From NCBI GenBank assembly GCA_030407315.1, contig JALQPE010000181.1:1-47055 (forward strand): a DNA stretch of 47,055 bases, written 5' to 3'. The notes beneath the pieces were generated by a model that had not been told where the DNA came from, ran no database searches, and was given only the letters and a program-made list of their open reading frames with translations. Origin of the DNA: Asparagopsis taxiformis. Its lineage: Eukaryota; Rhodophyta; Florideophyceae; Bonnemaisoniales; Bonnemaisoniaceae. A program made the translations under genes and the position numbers. Shown here one piece after another: positions 1 to 10,954 of the stretch. Position 1 is the stretch's first letter. The number at the start of each line of letters is the position of its first letter.

Positions 1-1219
1 GGGTGTCCTGCTAATAGAGCCATGGTGGCACATTGTCAGTAGACGTAAGCCGCAAGGCGTTGGGTACTACAATCTGGATGATCCGTCCAACTTAGACTTC
101 CTACAGAGGACACCGTCTCATCCTCGCAGAAGAGCGAGTCAGACTTCTGGGAGGCAAGGGCCTGTTGGCAGAAATCGTCGGCTTGTTGCTCCTCGAGCCA
201 CTCCTTGAGAGTTATTGGGTTAAAGTTTTCCGTATGCGGATGAGTTGTTAGGACGGGGAACTTTGGAGGTAGATTGTTTTCTCCACGTCTCTGGCTAGAG
301 AAAGGTCATAGTACCAGACATCGATGTCATCGTCGGGGTGCGTTTCACCCGGTGGTGCTCGCGTAGCCAACAGAGTTGGTATTTCATCGTCGATGGGGAT
401 GGGCGTCTCGCCGGTGGTTTCTAACAGCGATAAGGCGTCCTGGTAGTTGGTGAACCCGACCGGGTCGGTAGACGATTGGGTAATCGAATTCCGCAAGTCG
501 GAGGCGCCAACGGCTAGTCTCCCCGACGGGGTCATTGATATTCATAAGCCATCGCAGCGCGTTATGGTCCGTTCGAACGACAAACTTCGTTTGCTCAAGT
601 ATGGACGTAAGGTAGTGACGCCCACAGACGGCTAGCATTCGCGTTCAGTGGGGGAGTACCCTCTTTCAGGTTGGTTAGCGTTTCGCGACCAATAGCCGAT
701 TGGCTTGAGGTCATCCCTTCCTCCTGCGCTGTAGCAGCGCGCATCCTATTGGTACGCGGACGCGTCCCGTGTCCACGGTGTAGGATTTACCTAGCTTGGG
801 TAGTGCCAGTATCGGTGGCTTGATCATGAACTCCTTGAGGGCAGTGAACGCGCATTGTTGCTCCTCGGTGGGAGGTTCTTTCCCGAACTTAGGATGTTGT
901 CTTGGTCAGCATTTCGTTTAAGGGGTGGGCAATTGCCGCGTATCCTTTAATGAATCGGCGGAAGACTCCGCAACTTCCTAGGAAGGAGCGCATCTGCGTG
1001 GGAGTTTGGGGAAAGACCGCATTGGCGATTGCCGCGTGGCGTTTTGTGGCGACGGCTAGTTTGCCGGGCATCACGACATGACCAAGGTAGTCAACCTTCT
1101 TTTCGAAGAATTGACACTTTGTCAACTTTAAGGTGACCCCTGCCTTCCGTAGAAGAGAGAGGACCTGGTCCACATGGTGGAGGTGTTTCCGCTTCGTCCC
1201 GGGAGAATACGATCACATC
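1..1219 (-). pseudogene. pol: Element A pol, 3' piece: end of RT and RNase H (gypsy)
   Basis: This is the downstream part of the Ty3/gypsy polyprotein whose upstream part lies at 29695-31337. Reading leftward on the minus strand, the RT palm continues just after the YLDD box. The connection domain follows (889-1173, with VDYLGHVV and MRSFLGSCGVFRRFI motifs), then RNase H (384-700, with VRTDHNALRWLM and WRLRLAEFDYPIVYRPG). The reading frame breaks repeatedly by single bases, near 1185, 890, 760, 735 and 635. Each break is visible because the conserved gypsy motifs continue in the next frame. Integrase and the 3' LTR would lie left of the window. The 1219 edge is the insertion site of element B. 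Family assignment is firm. Whether the indels are decay or sequence error is not clear. Confidence 0.85.
1215..1219. repeat. Target site duplication of element B, left copy (ACATC)
   Basis: ACATC directly precedes the TGTAGG start of the left LTR and recurs at 29695-29699 directly after the ATCACA end of the right LTR. Removing B and one copy rejoins element A's RT at its catalytic YLDD box. Confidence 0.92.
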
Positions 1220-2007
1220 TGTAGGACCAGCCAGGGTGGCGATCGCTAAGGGAGTTCTAGAATTGCAGCCGTGTCAGGGCGTGGTGAACCGTAACGCGCT
1301 GGTTGAACTTGCGTTCGCGCGTCGCTCGGTCGCGCTGGCGAACGGGTGGTACAACGGCGGAACGCGTAGGGACGATCGCAACACGGGATTCGCGGGCCGG
1401 CGCAAGCCGTGATCTCAGGGTGAGATCACCGAGTAAACTCGAGCACAACGCGATCCACCAGGGGTCGTAAATCCCTGGCCTAGTGGCGTGCGACGCAACG
1501 CGCGCTATCGCGGTGCGACGCGGTTCGACGATCGGTTTATGCGCAGCGCGCACGCGAACGTCGGCGATCGTGAGCAACCCGCACGCAACGTTGTAACGCA
1601 ATCGGTCCTCGCGATTCGCTAAACGCTTAACTCGTAGCTGCGAAGATGCTGGCTGTTTATTGGTAAGGTGCGAAGCGGAACGACCATTAATAGCTAACTA
1701 CTAAGGACAGGTTGTCCTTGCGCGGCCGGCCGGCGGCCGCTCGCTCGCACGCAAAAAAGGGAAATATTTGGGAAAAAGACTTTCGTCATAAAAAACCCAA
1801 AAAGGGAAAATAAAGGGAATTTCGCAAAAGGCGCTACACGTGGCGCCAAGCTCGCAATCGTACGCGTTCGCGCAAGCGCGCCGTGACACGTAATTGTATC
1901 GCCACGCGTACGCTCGCTTACTAACTAACTAAACGCGGATGCACGCGGACTCAACGCGACGCATCGCTCCGACCCGCGCGCGCACTTGCAACATAAATTG
2001 CATCACA
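1220..2007 (-). repeat. Element B 3' LTR (left copy)
   Basis: 788 bp, starting TGTAGGACCAGCC and ending TTGCATCACA on the plus strand. It matches 28905-29694 throughout except for two positions, where this copy lacks one base (near 1371 and 1450). The small open frame at 1701-1889 occurs in both LTRs and is not a gene. Confidence 0.95.
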
Positions 2008-2015
2008 CTCCCCCC
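2008..2015 (-). other. Polypurine tract of element B
   Basis: On the minus strand GGGGGGAG immediately precedes the 3' LTR (TGTGATGC...). This is the usual place and composition of the plus-strand primer of LTR retrotransposons. A longer purine-rich stretch continues upstream to about 2150. Confidence 0.8.
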
Positions 2016-2340
2016 GACTAACATCACAGCGCGTCCTCGCGCGTCATCTCTTTCCTCACGTGCTCTTCCGTTTCCTTCGTTCTACTCTTTTCGTCTGCAA
2101 CCTCTTCTCTTTTGTTCCATCTCCTTCTTCCTTCTCTCTTGCCACCCGCGTTCGCCGTCATCCTTACCGATTCGCACGCTATGGCGCACGATGGTGATAC
2201 CCTTCCGAGCTGGCTGCGGGCCAGCATTCCTTCCGGCGAAGGCGCTGCGACGCCGCTACGCACTCCGTCGCCGCTTCGCGCTTCGCTTCGCTTCGCCTGC
2301 GCCTGCGCCTGCGAGCCCCGAGAGCCCGTTCTATCTTTCC

Positions 2341-5041
2341 ATGGCTCAAGCGTCATCCGCGAGCGCTCCGGTTGGTGCGACGGCGAGTGCGCATAATACG
2401 GACGGCGCTGACGCATCGCCCGGTATCGACGCGACAGTGGACGTGACTGCTGCTCCCGCATCCGCGTCTGGGAGTCGCACGAACGTCGGCGTGCCTTTGC
2501 GGTCCATTCCTGCTCCTTCGTCTGTTTCTCTTCCTTCTGCTGCGCAACACGTACCCGCCGTCGTCCCGCGTGCGCGCTACGAAGACCCTTCTGCCTTCCG
2601 TTTCCTTCCGCGCGCGATGCCGACTTGGACTGAGCTAGGCCGTGTTCAATACTTCCCGCGGCGTTTCAGTGGATGCGTATCGCCGACGTCAACCGCTACG
2701 CGGTGTTGCCCGGTCATAAAAACGCGCAGGCCGTGTGGGACGCGCGGCGTGAAGCGGCCCTGTGCGATTTAGCCGTACCCACTAATCTTCCATGCGATGC
2801 CTATTTCCTCGAGGACGCAGCGGACGAGTGGCTTGTGCGTCATCTGGCGCGGCTCCGAACGATGCGTCGCGACGAATTTGCGCATCTTGATCCGTGGGCG
2901 GCGGCGCCTAGCGCCGGCTTCTTGTTGGACGGTGGTGTCCCCTGGAACGACATCGAACAAGAAGGAGAAGTCAGTGTACCGTGGTTCTTTGACGCGGGGA
3001 TGCGTGCCGAAGCGCGCCGCGAGTTACGCATGCGCCGCTCCGCCGGTTACTTCGTCACGTATCGCGACGCGGAGTTTCGCGAGTTCCCCGAGGATCGCGT
3101 TGGCGCTTTCTTTCCGCGCTACGATCCGCGCGACTGGCCGGAGGCGCCAGAATCTCTTTCCGTTCCTTTGCCTTGTGTATTCCCACTATGCGCCGTCCGT
3201 TCTTCTTGGCCTTGACGTCCCTGTGGAGACGCGTTCTTATTTCTGGGCCGTTGCCCTTAGCGAGTGGGTCGTCATGGTGGCTTGCGCGTGGCTCCATGTC
3301 GCGTTCGTCGAGCGCCGCATCGTTCGCTTGAGCGACAGACTCGTGGCTGGCATCGAGAGCGTCGGCGCTGCGGCAGGTCGTTCGTGGGCGGCACGTATTC
3401 GGTTGCGCATTTGGAGAGTCTTTTGACGGAGCATCGCGCATGTCCTTGGGACGAGACGCCTGTCTTCGACGTCGCCCCGGGTGTGGACTTTAACGAGGGT
3501 GGCCAGTGGTTGCCTTGGAGCGCGGAACGCGGCGTGATAGACTGGGCGCACGGCGCGCTCGGGGTTCATCGTCATACCGAAATTCCGCACTTGTTGTTGA
3601 AGTCGCCGCGTAACCCGTCGCGCAGCGCATTCGCGCACTTGGAAGCGGGTGACGTTGTGACCGTGGATGCCGTCTTGTCGGCCTTATCTTCCAACGAGTT
3701 GCATGTGATGCGCGCAACTAATTCGCGCGAGTACGCGCAATACCTCGGCATGGCTGCGTTATTGGCCGTCGAGCCCCGGCGTTTCCGCGACGGGCGCTAT
3801 TCGTTATTCTCTGAGTCGCCTCGGCCTCCTGTTGACATTACTCAGTTGGACGCAGCGCTACGGGCGGAGTACGTCAAGGTTTATAACGAACTGCAGGAGT
3901 TGAAGAAGTCCATTCCAAGCCAAGACACGCTAACGCTCCGGGTGGTGCGAGCGCGAGCGCGGCGGTTGTGGTAGCGTCGCGGCGTCGAGCGCGGTCGCGG
4001 TTATTGACCCGGCGGAGGCGCCGGCGGCGGTGGACGGCGAAGAAGTCGTTGCCTTAGCGGATTCAACGGGTGCGGCCAACTTGCAGGCACAAATCTCGTC
4101 TGCTGAACAAAACCGCGACGAGGCGCTTTCGCGTGTGACGTCGGTCGCCCAAGCTCGAGACGAAGCCCTGGGACGCCTTGACGTGGCTATCAAGGCCCGC
4201 GACGAGGCGATTAAGGCTCGCGACGATGCGAACGAGGCGCGCGACGAGGCCGTGTCATTCTTACGCGAGACTCGCGAGGCGCTGGCTGCGTCCGAGGCGC
4301 GCGAGGCCGCGCTGAAGCGTAAGGTCGACGAAGACGCCGTGCGCATCGAGCGCATGCATAAGGATATCGGCGTAATGCAAGGTCGTGCGGCGGAACAGGA
4401 GAAGGAGGTTGAAGGTGGTCGCGAAGCGTTGGCGGCCCTTCAGTCTCGTTACGATTCCGCCGGTTCAGCGCAGGAGGCCGCGCAGCGTGCGTTGGCCGAA
4501 GTCGAAACTAATTTGGAGGCGGAGAGGGGTCGGTTGGCTGCTCGAATCGCCGCTGTACGTGACGGGTATCGCGCTCGGGAGAGGGAGACTGTCCGTCGGG
4601 TTCAGGAAACTATCGAACGCGCTCACCGTATGGGCTCGGCGTTAAATGACGTCGTCAATTTCATGCAGCGTTCTCCTGCGGGTTCTGTTGATGAAAGGGA
4701 GTCGACTGGCGCGACGCAGTCAGAGAGCGGGTTGCGCGCAGATGCGACGCGTGGCGCGACGGGAAGCGTTGTTTTTTGTTTCGGGTCGTGGGGGCGGGGC
4801 GCGTCCCATGACGCGTTCGCGTGCAGCGGCGAGTTCCGCGGGTCGCGCGAGGCGTACGGGTATCCCTCCACTCCGGATTGGCGTACACGACGGGCGCGTC
4901 GTTCGGGTGTTAAATTCCGAGCGGCGACGCGGTCACCAGGCAGATACGGCTTCAAGCCGTGCTCGTTCGCGCGGTGCGGCAGCCAGTTCGTCGAGCCGCG
5001 CTTCGCGTCGAGACGACGACACGCGCGCGCCTCCGTCTTAG
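2341..5041 (+). CDS. Antisense accessory gene of element B, unknown product, broken frame
   Basis: On the strand opposite to gag-pol, between chromodomain and 3' LTR, coding-like sequence runs for about 2.7 kb in alternating frames. It starts with an Ala/Ser-rich leader from ATG 2341. A charged domain follows at about 2660-3165 (motifs LPCDAYFLEDAADEWL and VPWFFDAGMRAEARREL). Next come about 3180-3385, then 3385-3935 (motifs DWAHGALGVHRHTEIPHLLL and NSREYAQYLGMAALLAVEP), then a coiled coil at about 4030-4640 whose heptads repeat as ARDEAIK/ARDDANE/ARDEAVS. An Arg/Ser-rich tail ends at TAG 5039-5041. An alternative frame runs to 5088. AATAAA lies at 5084. At least five single-base frame breaks are needed to join it, with no convincing introns. 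I recognise no family. Other retroelements carry antisense or extra genes in this position, but I see no similarity to a known one. It could be real with sequence errors, or a decayed captured gene. Confidence 0.55.
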
Positions 5042-5083
5042 CTATCACTTCGTTCCTCCTCCTCGCATTGCATCCTCTTTTGA

Positions 5084-5089
5084 AATAAA
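5084..5089 (+). promoter_or_regulatory. AATAAA polyadenylation signal after the antisense gene
   Basis: A perfect AATAAA lies 43 nt after the TAG that ends the SR-rich frame of the plus-strand gene. Its place and strand fit a transcript running against element B's own genes. Confidence 0.5.
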
Positions 5090-6989
5090 CTCTCCTTATT
5101 TGTATCTCCACCTAGCGCTTCGTAATGCGGGGTTCCTCCCGTCCGACACGCTTGCGGCCGTGAAACGCCAGGGTTACTGCAGCTTTTGAGTGAGCGACAG
5201 CGCAACGCGGGTTCCGTCAAATGCATGCATGAGCCGGTGTTTCCGCGAAGGGGCGCGCGTGTCGTTGCTTGAAACCGTATTTGCCCGCTGCCCACGTCGG
5301 CGTTCGGAGGGCACGCGGCCGGCGGCGTCCAGTCGTGCGCGCGGGGGGAAGGGAGGGGTAGAATGCATACGTTGCGAAGCGAGAAAGGTTTGAGTGGGGG
5401 GTAGAAGAAGGGAGTCTGGACGGGTAGCGCGTCGGTACGAGTTCGTCGTATTGGTTTCGTTTCGTCGGTTCGTCACGCGCAGTTCTCGACATCGCTGGTT
5501 AATTTTCGCATGCGTATTCGTTGTTCGCTTCCGCTTCGCGTCGTCAATTCGTGCCGCCTTACGCATTCGTCGTTCGCGTCGCCGGTTCGTTCGCTTTTTC
5601 GCATTCGTCGTTCGCGTCGCCTACTACCGGCGTTCGCCGTTTGCTACTGTGTCTATTGTCCCGTGACTAGAGCGGACGGCCGAATGGTACCTAGGGGGCT
5701 CGGGTGGGGTCACATTCTTCCCTTCTTGGAGCGAGCCTCATTCTCCACGCTTGGGTTGAGGGGGAACCATGCACGTGGGCACCACTATATTCTCGGTAGG
5801 GGGCTGCGTGCGTCCAGGGTCTGCGTCCTTCCACCAGCTTCGAGCGCCTCGCTGGAGTTCGCGTATGTTGTCGTCCAATCAGGTGACGGTAGTAGGGGGC
5901 AGTTCGTCACGGTGCGGGGGCCAGCTTGACGGCGGCGCGATTCGGGTGCCCCTTCGTCGCATTTTTCAATGGGACAATTCGAGTGGGACGGTAGAATTGC
6001 TAAATAGCCGGGCCAGCCGCACGCCAGCGCCAGTGTCGCTCCCCTTTTTTCGCGCGAAAACGCATCGCGTGGTCCCGCGCATGTCGCGGCCTCTGGAGTA
6101 GGTCGGGTGTTAGTCGAGGTCCAACTCGCAACGAATCCAGAGATACGCGACCGTTCGTATTCGCGGCGGTTCCATCGAGCGTAGTGGCGCAGTGGCCGTG
6201 TGGCGGTAGACGGTCGTTAGGCGTTACGTGGCGTAAACGGCGGATAGTCGCGTGGCGAACGAAAGGCGACCGAACCGCAAGCGGCGAATATTGCGTGGCG
6301 CCTGTTTAGCGAGATTGACGCAACGTCCGTCATGGGCTTTTCGCGCTTATCGCACTTCTTGACAGGCAACGTCTCGAGCGTCAGCGAGGGGACTCAATAT
6401 CTTCGCGGTGGTGGCGTCCCGCGCGACGCGTGTCGATGCCGACCGACCAGCGTCTGTGAGGGCCCCTTCGTGTGTTGCCAAGCGTCGAGATTCAGGCAGT
6501 TTAGTCCGGGGCGGCGCGCCTTCGCGCGGGTAGTCGGCGCGGGTAGCAGCGCGGCGGGCAAACGTCGAATCGTGTCCAACCTGTCAGGCGCACACGTACG
6601 CGGCTCGCGAGCGGCGTCGCTTCATTGCGCGCGGCAGTAGTTCCAGGTCATTCAGCGGTAGAATGTCGATTGCGCGGGCGTGGCGAACGACGAAGCGTTG
6701 GCGCGAACGGCGATTGCGTGGCGTACGCCGAACGGTTACAAGGCGTTCGAGGAAGCGTTTGCGTGTTTGTGCGACGAAGCGGTTGCGTGGCGCTGCGACG
6801 CTTGGCGGCAATAAGTCGTATCTCCTCCCGGTCTCTGCTGCCGATAGTAGTTTGGCGTGATGCAAGGCGGGTAGCTGTGTTTGCGTTGGATGCTTACCGC
6901 TGCCAGGTGGTCATCTGGCGCTCGCGCAGCTTCTTCGTCGACGTAAACGCACGTGGATGGCAACCCCACCGCCCGCAACGCTTCGTGCA
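5090..6989. other. Element B spacer without recognisable gene
   Basis: GC-rich sequence between the antisense gene and the end of pol. Open frames occur on both strands but show no motif, and several overlap each other, as expected in GC-rich DNA. A 22-bp direct repeat starting CGCATTCGTCG sits at 5562-5583 and 5600-5621. Confidence 0.6.
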
Positions 6990-9151
6990 TTAATTGCGTT
7001 GCGCCCGGGGGGTTCGCTTGTCGGCTTGCAATACGCGCGCTGATGCGGTAGGTGTCGTTTTTCGCGGCGCGCCATCGGGCGCCTCCCTCGGGGCTGAGCG
7101 CTTCATTGAGCGACTTCGGCGGTTACGCAGCGCCGCAGGGCCGTCGGCAGTAGCGCGCGCAGCGGTTTTAGAGGCGGGCCGTCCTTGATCACGGCGAAAA
7201 CGGGAGACGATAGGCGCGGGCAGGGACGCTTCGGGCTCCCACGTATCATCGCGCGGGGAGTAGCCCTTCCAGCGCACCCGGAATACAGGCGTGACGGTAT
7301 CGTCGATGCCCTCAGCCGTCAACCTGTCAATCATGAACTCGCGCGTTCCATACCCGGCTTCCGGGTCGACCTTGCGCGCCTCGTTATTTCGCGTTCATCC
7401 CGTCGCTCTGCGTCGTTCGCGTTCTCCGTGTTAGTGTCTTCTTCTACGTCGTCCCACGTCGTTGGCGCATGCGTCGCGTAGCGCGGTGCTATGCGAACGC
7501 GGTCGGAGCTGACGAGTTCGGGGACACCGTCGATTATGATTTCGTACGTGTGTCCGCGGCAGCCTATAACCGGGAAAGGGCCCGACACAGGATAGTCTAA
7601 CTTCGACGTGTGCGCTGCGTCGCTGCGTTGCGTTCGTGTCGTCGCTCCCGCGCGAGTGTCCAGGTACACTTGATCGCCCACCTTGATATCCTTATTCACC
7701 GTGCGCACGCCGCGGTCAAAGTCGCGCTTGTATCTCGCTTGCGCTTTCTTTAACGCGTTCGCCGAGCGTGCGTACGCGTCCGATAATCGTGCGAGAAATT
7801 CCATGCGAAGGAATGGCGTGCTGCGAATCGTGTCCACTTGCTCCGTTCCCAGCGATACGGGATAGCGCGTGAGCGTGAGTTCGAACGGCGACGTATTCGT
7901 CGAGCGGAGTATCGCGCGGTTGTAAGCGTATGCTAGCGCGTCTAAATGCTCGTCCCAATCTCTGCGCTCTTCATCTACGTAATGGCGCAGCGTCGCGACG
8001 ATAGTGCGATTCATGCGCTCGACTTGTCAGTTCGATTGCGGATGGTATGTCGTTGTGAATATGTTCCGCGTACCCATAGCGCGCAAGTCTCCTGAAACAG
8101 CTTCGAGCGGAATTGCGGCCCATTGTCCGAAAGTAGCGTGCGCGGCGGTCCATAGACGAAAACCCAGTCTCGGCAAAATGCCTTCGCAACGGCGAGTGCG
8201 GATACGCGTCCGAGCGCGATGAGTCGGCAGAGTTTGCTATAGCGGTCTGCGATTACGAGTACGAAGCGGCGTTGGCGCGGAGTCTCGGGCAGCGGACCAA
8301 GGATATCGATAGCGACGTCTTCGAGCGGGCGCGTCGCGGGGAATAGCTTCAGGGCGTTCGTATGGCGATATTGCGTAACGCGGTTACGTGCGCACGCATC
8401 GCACTGTCTCACTGTAGTGTAGACGTCCACGCTCATCATCGGCCAGTAGTACGCGCGTCGGATGGCGTCGTACATGCGTCGCGCGCCCGGATGTCCTGCA
8501 GTTACCGCATAATGGTTAGCTCGCAAAATGCGCCCTTAATCGCTTCGGGCACGACTATCTGCGTGGCGCCGTCGAGCGGCGCGGTCCTCATAAGTATCCC
8601 ATCGGGGGACAGGTGAAAGCGCGACTGCGGCGCGGTTTCGACGTCGCGTTTCGCGTTTTGGCAGAATTCGTCTGTCGCCTGCTCGCGTATCCACTCGTCA
8701 GTGGACACGGGCGGTTCGATGCACGACCGAGTTGCCAGTAGGCAGTCCAAACTCGGGTAGTATTCTGCGTAGTCGCATAGTAGCGCGGTATCGGTTCGCG
8801 CATAAGCGTCCGCGTGCGGTTCAACGATGTTCGCGGCGTCGAAGCAGGGTATCTCGTCCGGTATTTCCGTCTCGTCGCCGCTTCGCGTGGCCATTCGCGA
8901 GAGCGCGTCGGCGATAACGTGGCGTTTACCCTTTTTATATTCGACGTCGAACTCGAACTCGGCGAGTCGCAATCGCCAGCGCGCGAGTCGTCCTTCCGCA
9001 GAGGTCATGTTTAGAATCCAGCGCAGCGAATTGTGGTCCGTGCGAACCGTGAACTTCCGTCCTTCTAGATACGCGCGTAGTAGTAGCACTGCCCATACTA
9101 CCGCGAGGCATTCGCGTTCCGTCGTCGAATAATTTCGCTCCGCGTCGTTAA
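6990..9151 (-). pseudogene. pol: Element B pol, 3' part: RNase H, integrase, chromodomain
   Basis: This continues the polyprotein of 24253-26319 after removal of element C. From 9151 leftward it shows the rest of RNase H (NDAERNYSTTERECLAVVWA, FTVRTDHNSLRWIL) and the integrase zinc finger (H-H-C-C ending QCDACARNR, ~8400-8500). The catalytic core follows with first Asp in DILGPLP, second Asp in LLSDNGPQF and Glu in QVERMNRTI, then the GPF/Y module (YPVSGPFPVIG, ~7580). A C-terminal chromodomain comes last (FRVRWKGYSPRDDTWEPE, ~7215-7280). The chromodomain makes B a chromovirus, a group thought to target chromatin marks. Breaks: frame changes near 8525 (one T short in a T run), 8055 and 7385, and an in-frame TGA at 8027-8029 two residues before the conserved QVER. 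As read, no full integrase could be made. Confidence 0.9.
9150..9151. repeat. Target site duplication of element C, left copy (AA)
   Basis: AA precedes CACTACTG here and AA follows CAGTAGTG at 24253-24254. Removing C and one AA restores a normal-length RNase H motif (SRTLNDAERNYS) in element B. CACTA transposons usually make 3-bp duplications; here only 2 bp match. Confidence 0.75.
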
Positions 9152-9170
9152 CACTACTGTGTCTGAAATC
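9152..9170 (+). repeat. Element C left terminal inverted repeat
   Basis: CACTACTGTGTCTGAAATC. Compared with the reverse complement of 24234-24252 it differs at positions 9, 12 and 16 only. Similarity resumes 18-20 bp further in at GCAGTAAAATTTACTGCCTG. Confidence 0.9.
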
Positions 9171-10390
9171 GGGCTGGGGCAGTACTGTACGGCAGTAAAA
9201 TTTACTGCCTGAGGCAGTAAAATTTAGTACTGTAAAAATATAAATTAATGCCCTACTTGCCGGCAGTACAGTGCACTGCCCGGAGGCAGTGGCCATGTGC
9301 TGCCGACGGCAGTAGAAAGTACTGCCTGGATGTATGACGTGAGGCAGTGGTGGGAGGCAGTGATAGTTGCTGGATTTAGATTGTCTTTCTGGCAGTGATT
9401 TGTGCTACATTGGCCTGTAAAATAAAGTAGTATATTGTGCTGACTTGGGCAGCACGGGGAGGGAGTAAAATATGCTGTCCAGGAATATGGCCCACGGCAG
9501 TACTATTTGGTGGCGTGGGATGCACCGTGTGGCAGTAGAAGCTAGTGTTTCCGGCAGCGTGCTGTGCTGGCTGCGGGCCCGAATGACGGCAGCACATTTT
9601 GCTATATTTAGGTAGTGCCCCGATGTACTGTATGATACTGCCTGCAAGTCATGGCAGAGGCAGAGAAATGTACTGTATTCTATTATTGGACAAAGCAGTA
9701 ATTTCTGCTGCTGTGTGGTGCTGCTTTTTTTTGTACTTACAGGTAGTGACAAGTCTATGTTCTGGCAGTAGAGTAATGCAGTGGAATATGATGACAGCAG
9801 ACATGCTTCGAGGCTGTGTATTCTACTGCCTGTGGAAGCGAGTGGGGACAGTAAATTATGATGTCTGACGAAATGTGTGAAAGCAATGAAATGAGGTGCT
9901 GATAGTCTCTGGGAAAAGCTGCCTGGTAGTACTGCTTTATGATACGAAAAGTGCTACCGTACCGTGCTACTTGCCGTGGTGGAAAGTGCTGCCGTGCTCT
10001 ACTACTTGCGTATGTGTAAATCACTGCCACGCTGTACTGCTCCAGGATATGTGAATTGCTGCCCCACAGCACTACAAAAAGTAGTAGATTTTGATGTATT
10101 ATAGAGCTGTCCAGATCAGCGTAAAGTACTGTCTGATAGTGTGGTACTCGACAGGGGCATAGGACAGTACCAGTTACTGCCTGTGGCAGTGCAGTGTACT
10201 ACCTGGAAGTGCTACCTGTGGCAGTACATTTCACTACCTGGAACTAGTGCTTGAGACAGTACAATTTACTGCCGGGAAGTCTATACTGAACCAGTAAATT
10301 GTAGTGCCTGGCGGTACTGACTCGGGCAGAACGGGAAAGTAGTAGAATATGATGCCTAGGGTAATACTTTCTAGTGCCTACAATTGATGT
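9171..10390. repeat. Element C left subterminal GGCAGT/ACTGCC repeat region
   Basis: More than 25 copies of GGCAGT or its complement ACTGCC occur in about 1.2 kb, in both orientations, often extended to GGCAGTA or paired as a short palindrome (ACTGCC...GGCAGT). Open frames here are by-products of the repeats. The arrangement matches the subterminal transposase-binding regions of CACTA elements; actual binding is inferred. Confidence 0.8.
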
Positions 10391-10561
10391 TCAGGACGAT
10401 AGAATGAGGTGGAAATGCCATTCCAGCCGCATGTTCAGGCATCTGGCTACGAAATGTCGGGCAGAATGGAGTATCTCTCTCGGTGGTCTTCATAGAAATG
10501 TATAGGGATAACCAAGTGTGATCTAAAAGGATGTCAGAATTTTTATGTAGCAAGGACAAAG

Positions 10562-10609
10562 ATGCCTGAGGGAATGTTTCAGTTCGAACTGAAACATTCC
10601 TTCAGGCAT
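10562..10609. repeat. 48-bp palindrome
   Basis: Two 24-nt arms without a loop, starting ATGCCTGA and centred on TTCGAA, with one mismatch. Such a sequence could extrude as a cruciform or be a collapsed foldback element. Confidence 0.9.
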
Positions 10610-10884
10610 GATAGATCTATCATTAGACTAGACTACTCATCAAATCGAACTATCGTATCTAAAATCTTACTATCTCTACATCCAGGACTATTGTGCAAGC
10701 AAATCGAGTTCCTTGCTGTTTCAAAACTACATGCGATGTTCAGACAGGATGGAAATAAACACCATTACAGATGATTTGCAACAGGTTAGCAATCGGATAT
10801 AGAAAAGTATTGTAAAGGATGAGAAGAACATGAGTATGAATGGAATGAACAAACTTACCATCATTGAACTATTTTTGCAAGCAA

Positions 10885-10954
10885 AGGTATTGGTTGTAGG
10901 TTGGAATGATGAAAGCTTGCAAGCTTTCGTCATTCCACCCTGCAAGCAATACCT
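10885..10954. repeat. 70-bp imperfect palindrome
   Basis: Two 35-nt arms beginning AGGTATTG and meeting at GCTTGCAAGC, with four mismatches. The innermost 24 bp are almost perfect. Confidence 0.88.

Noticed and set aside
1701..1889. Small frame inside the element B LTR (also at 29388-29576)
   Set aside because: It is present only because the LTR is duplicated; runs through A/T-rich low-complexity sequence and has no supporting features.
5510..6640. Plus-strand open frames in the spacer of element B
   Set aside because: No motifs, no polyadenylation context, overlapping frames on both strands in GC-rich DNA.
9376..10072. Open frames in the left end of element C
   Set aside because: Produced by the repeated GGCAGT/ACTGCC words; no protein-like features.
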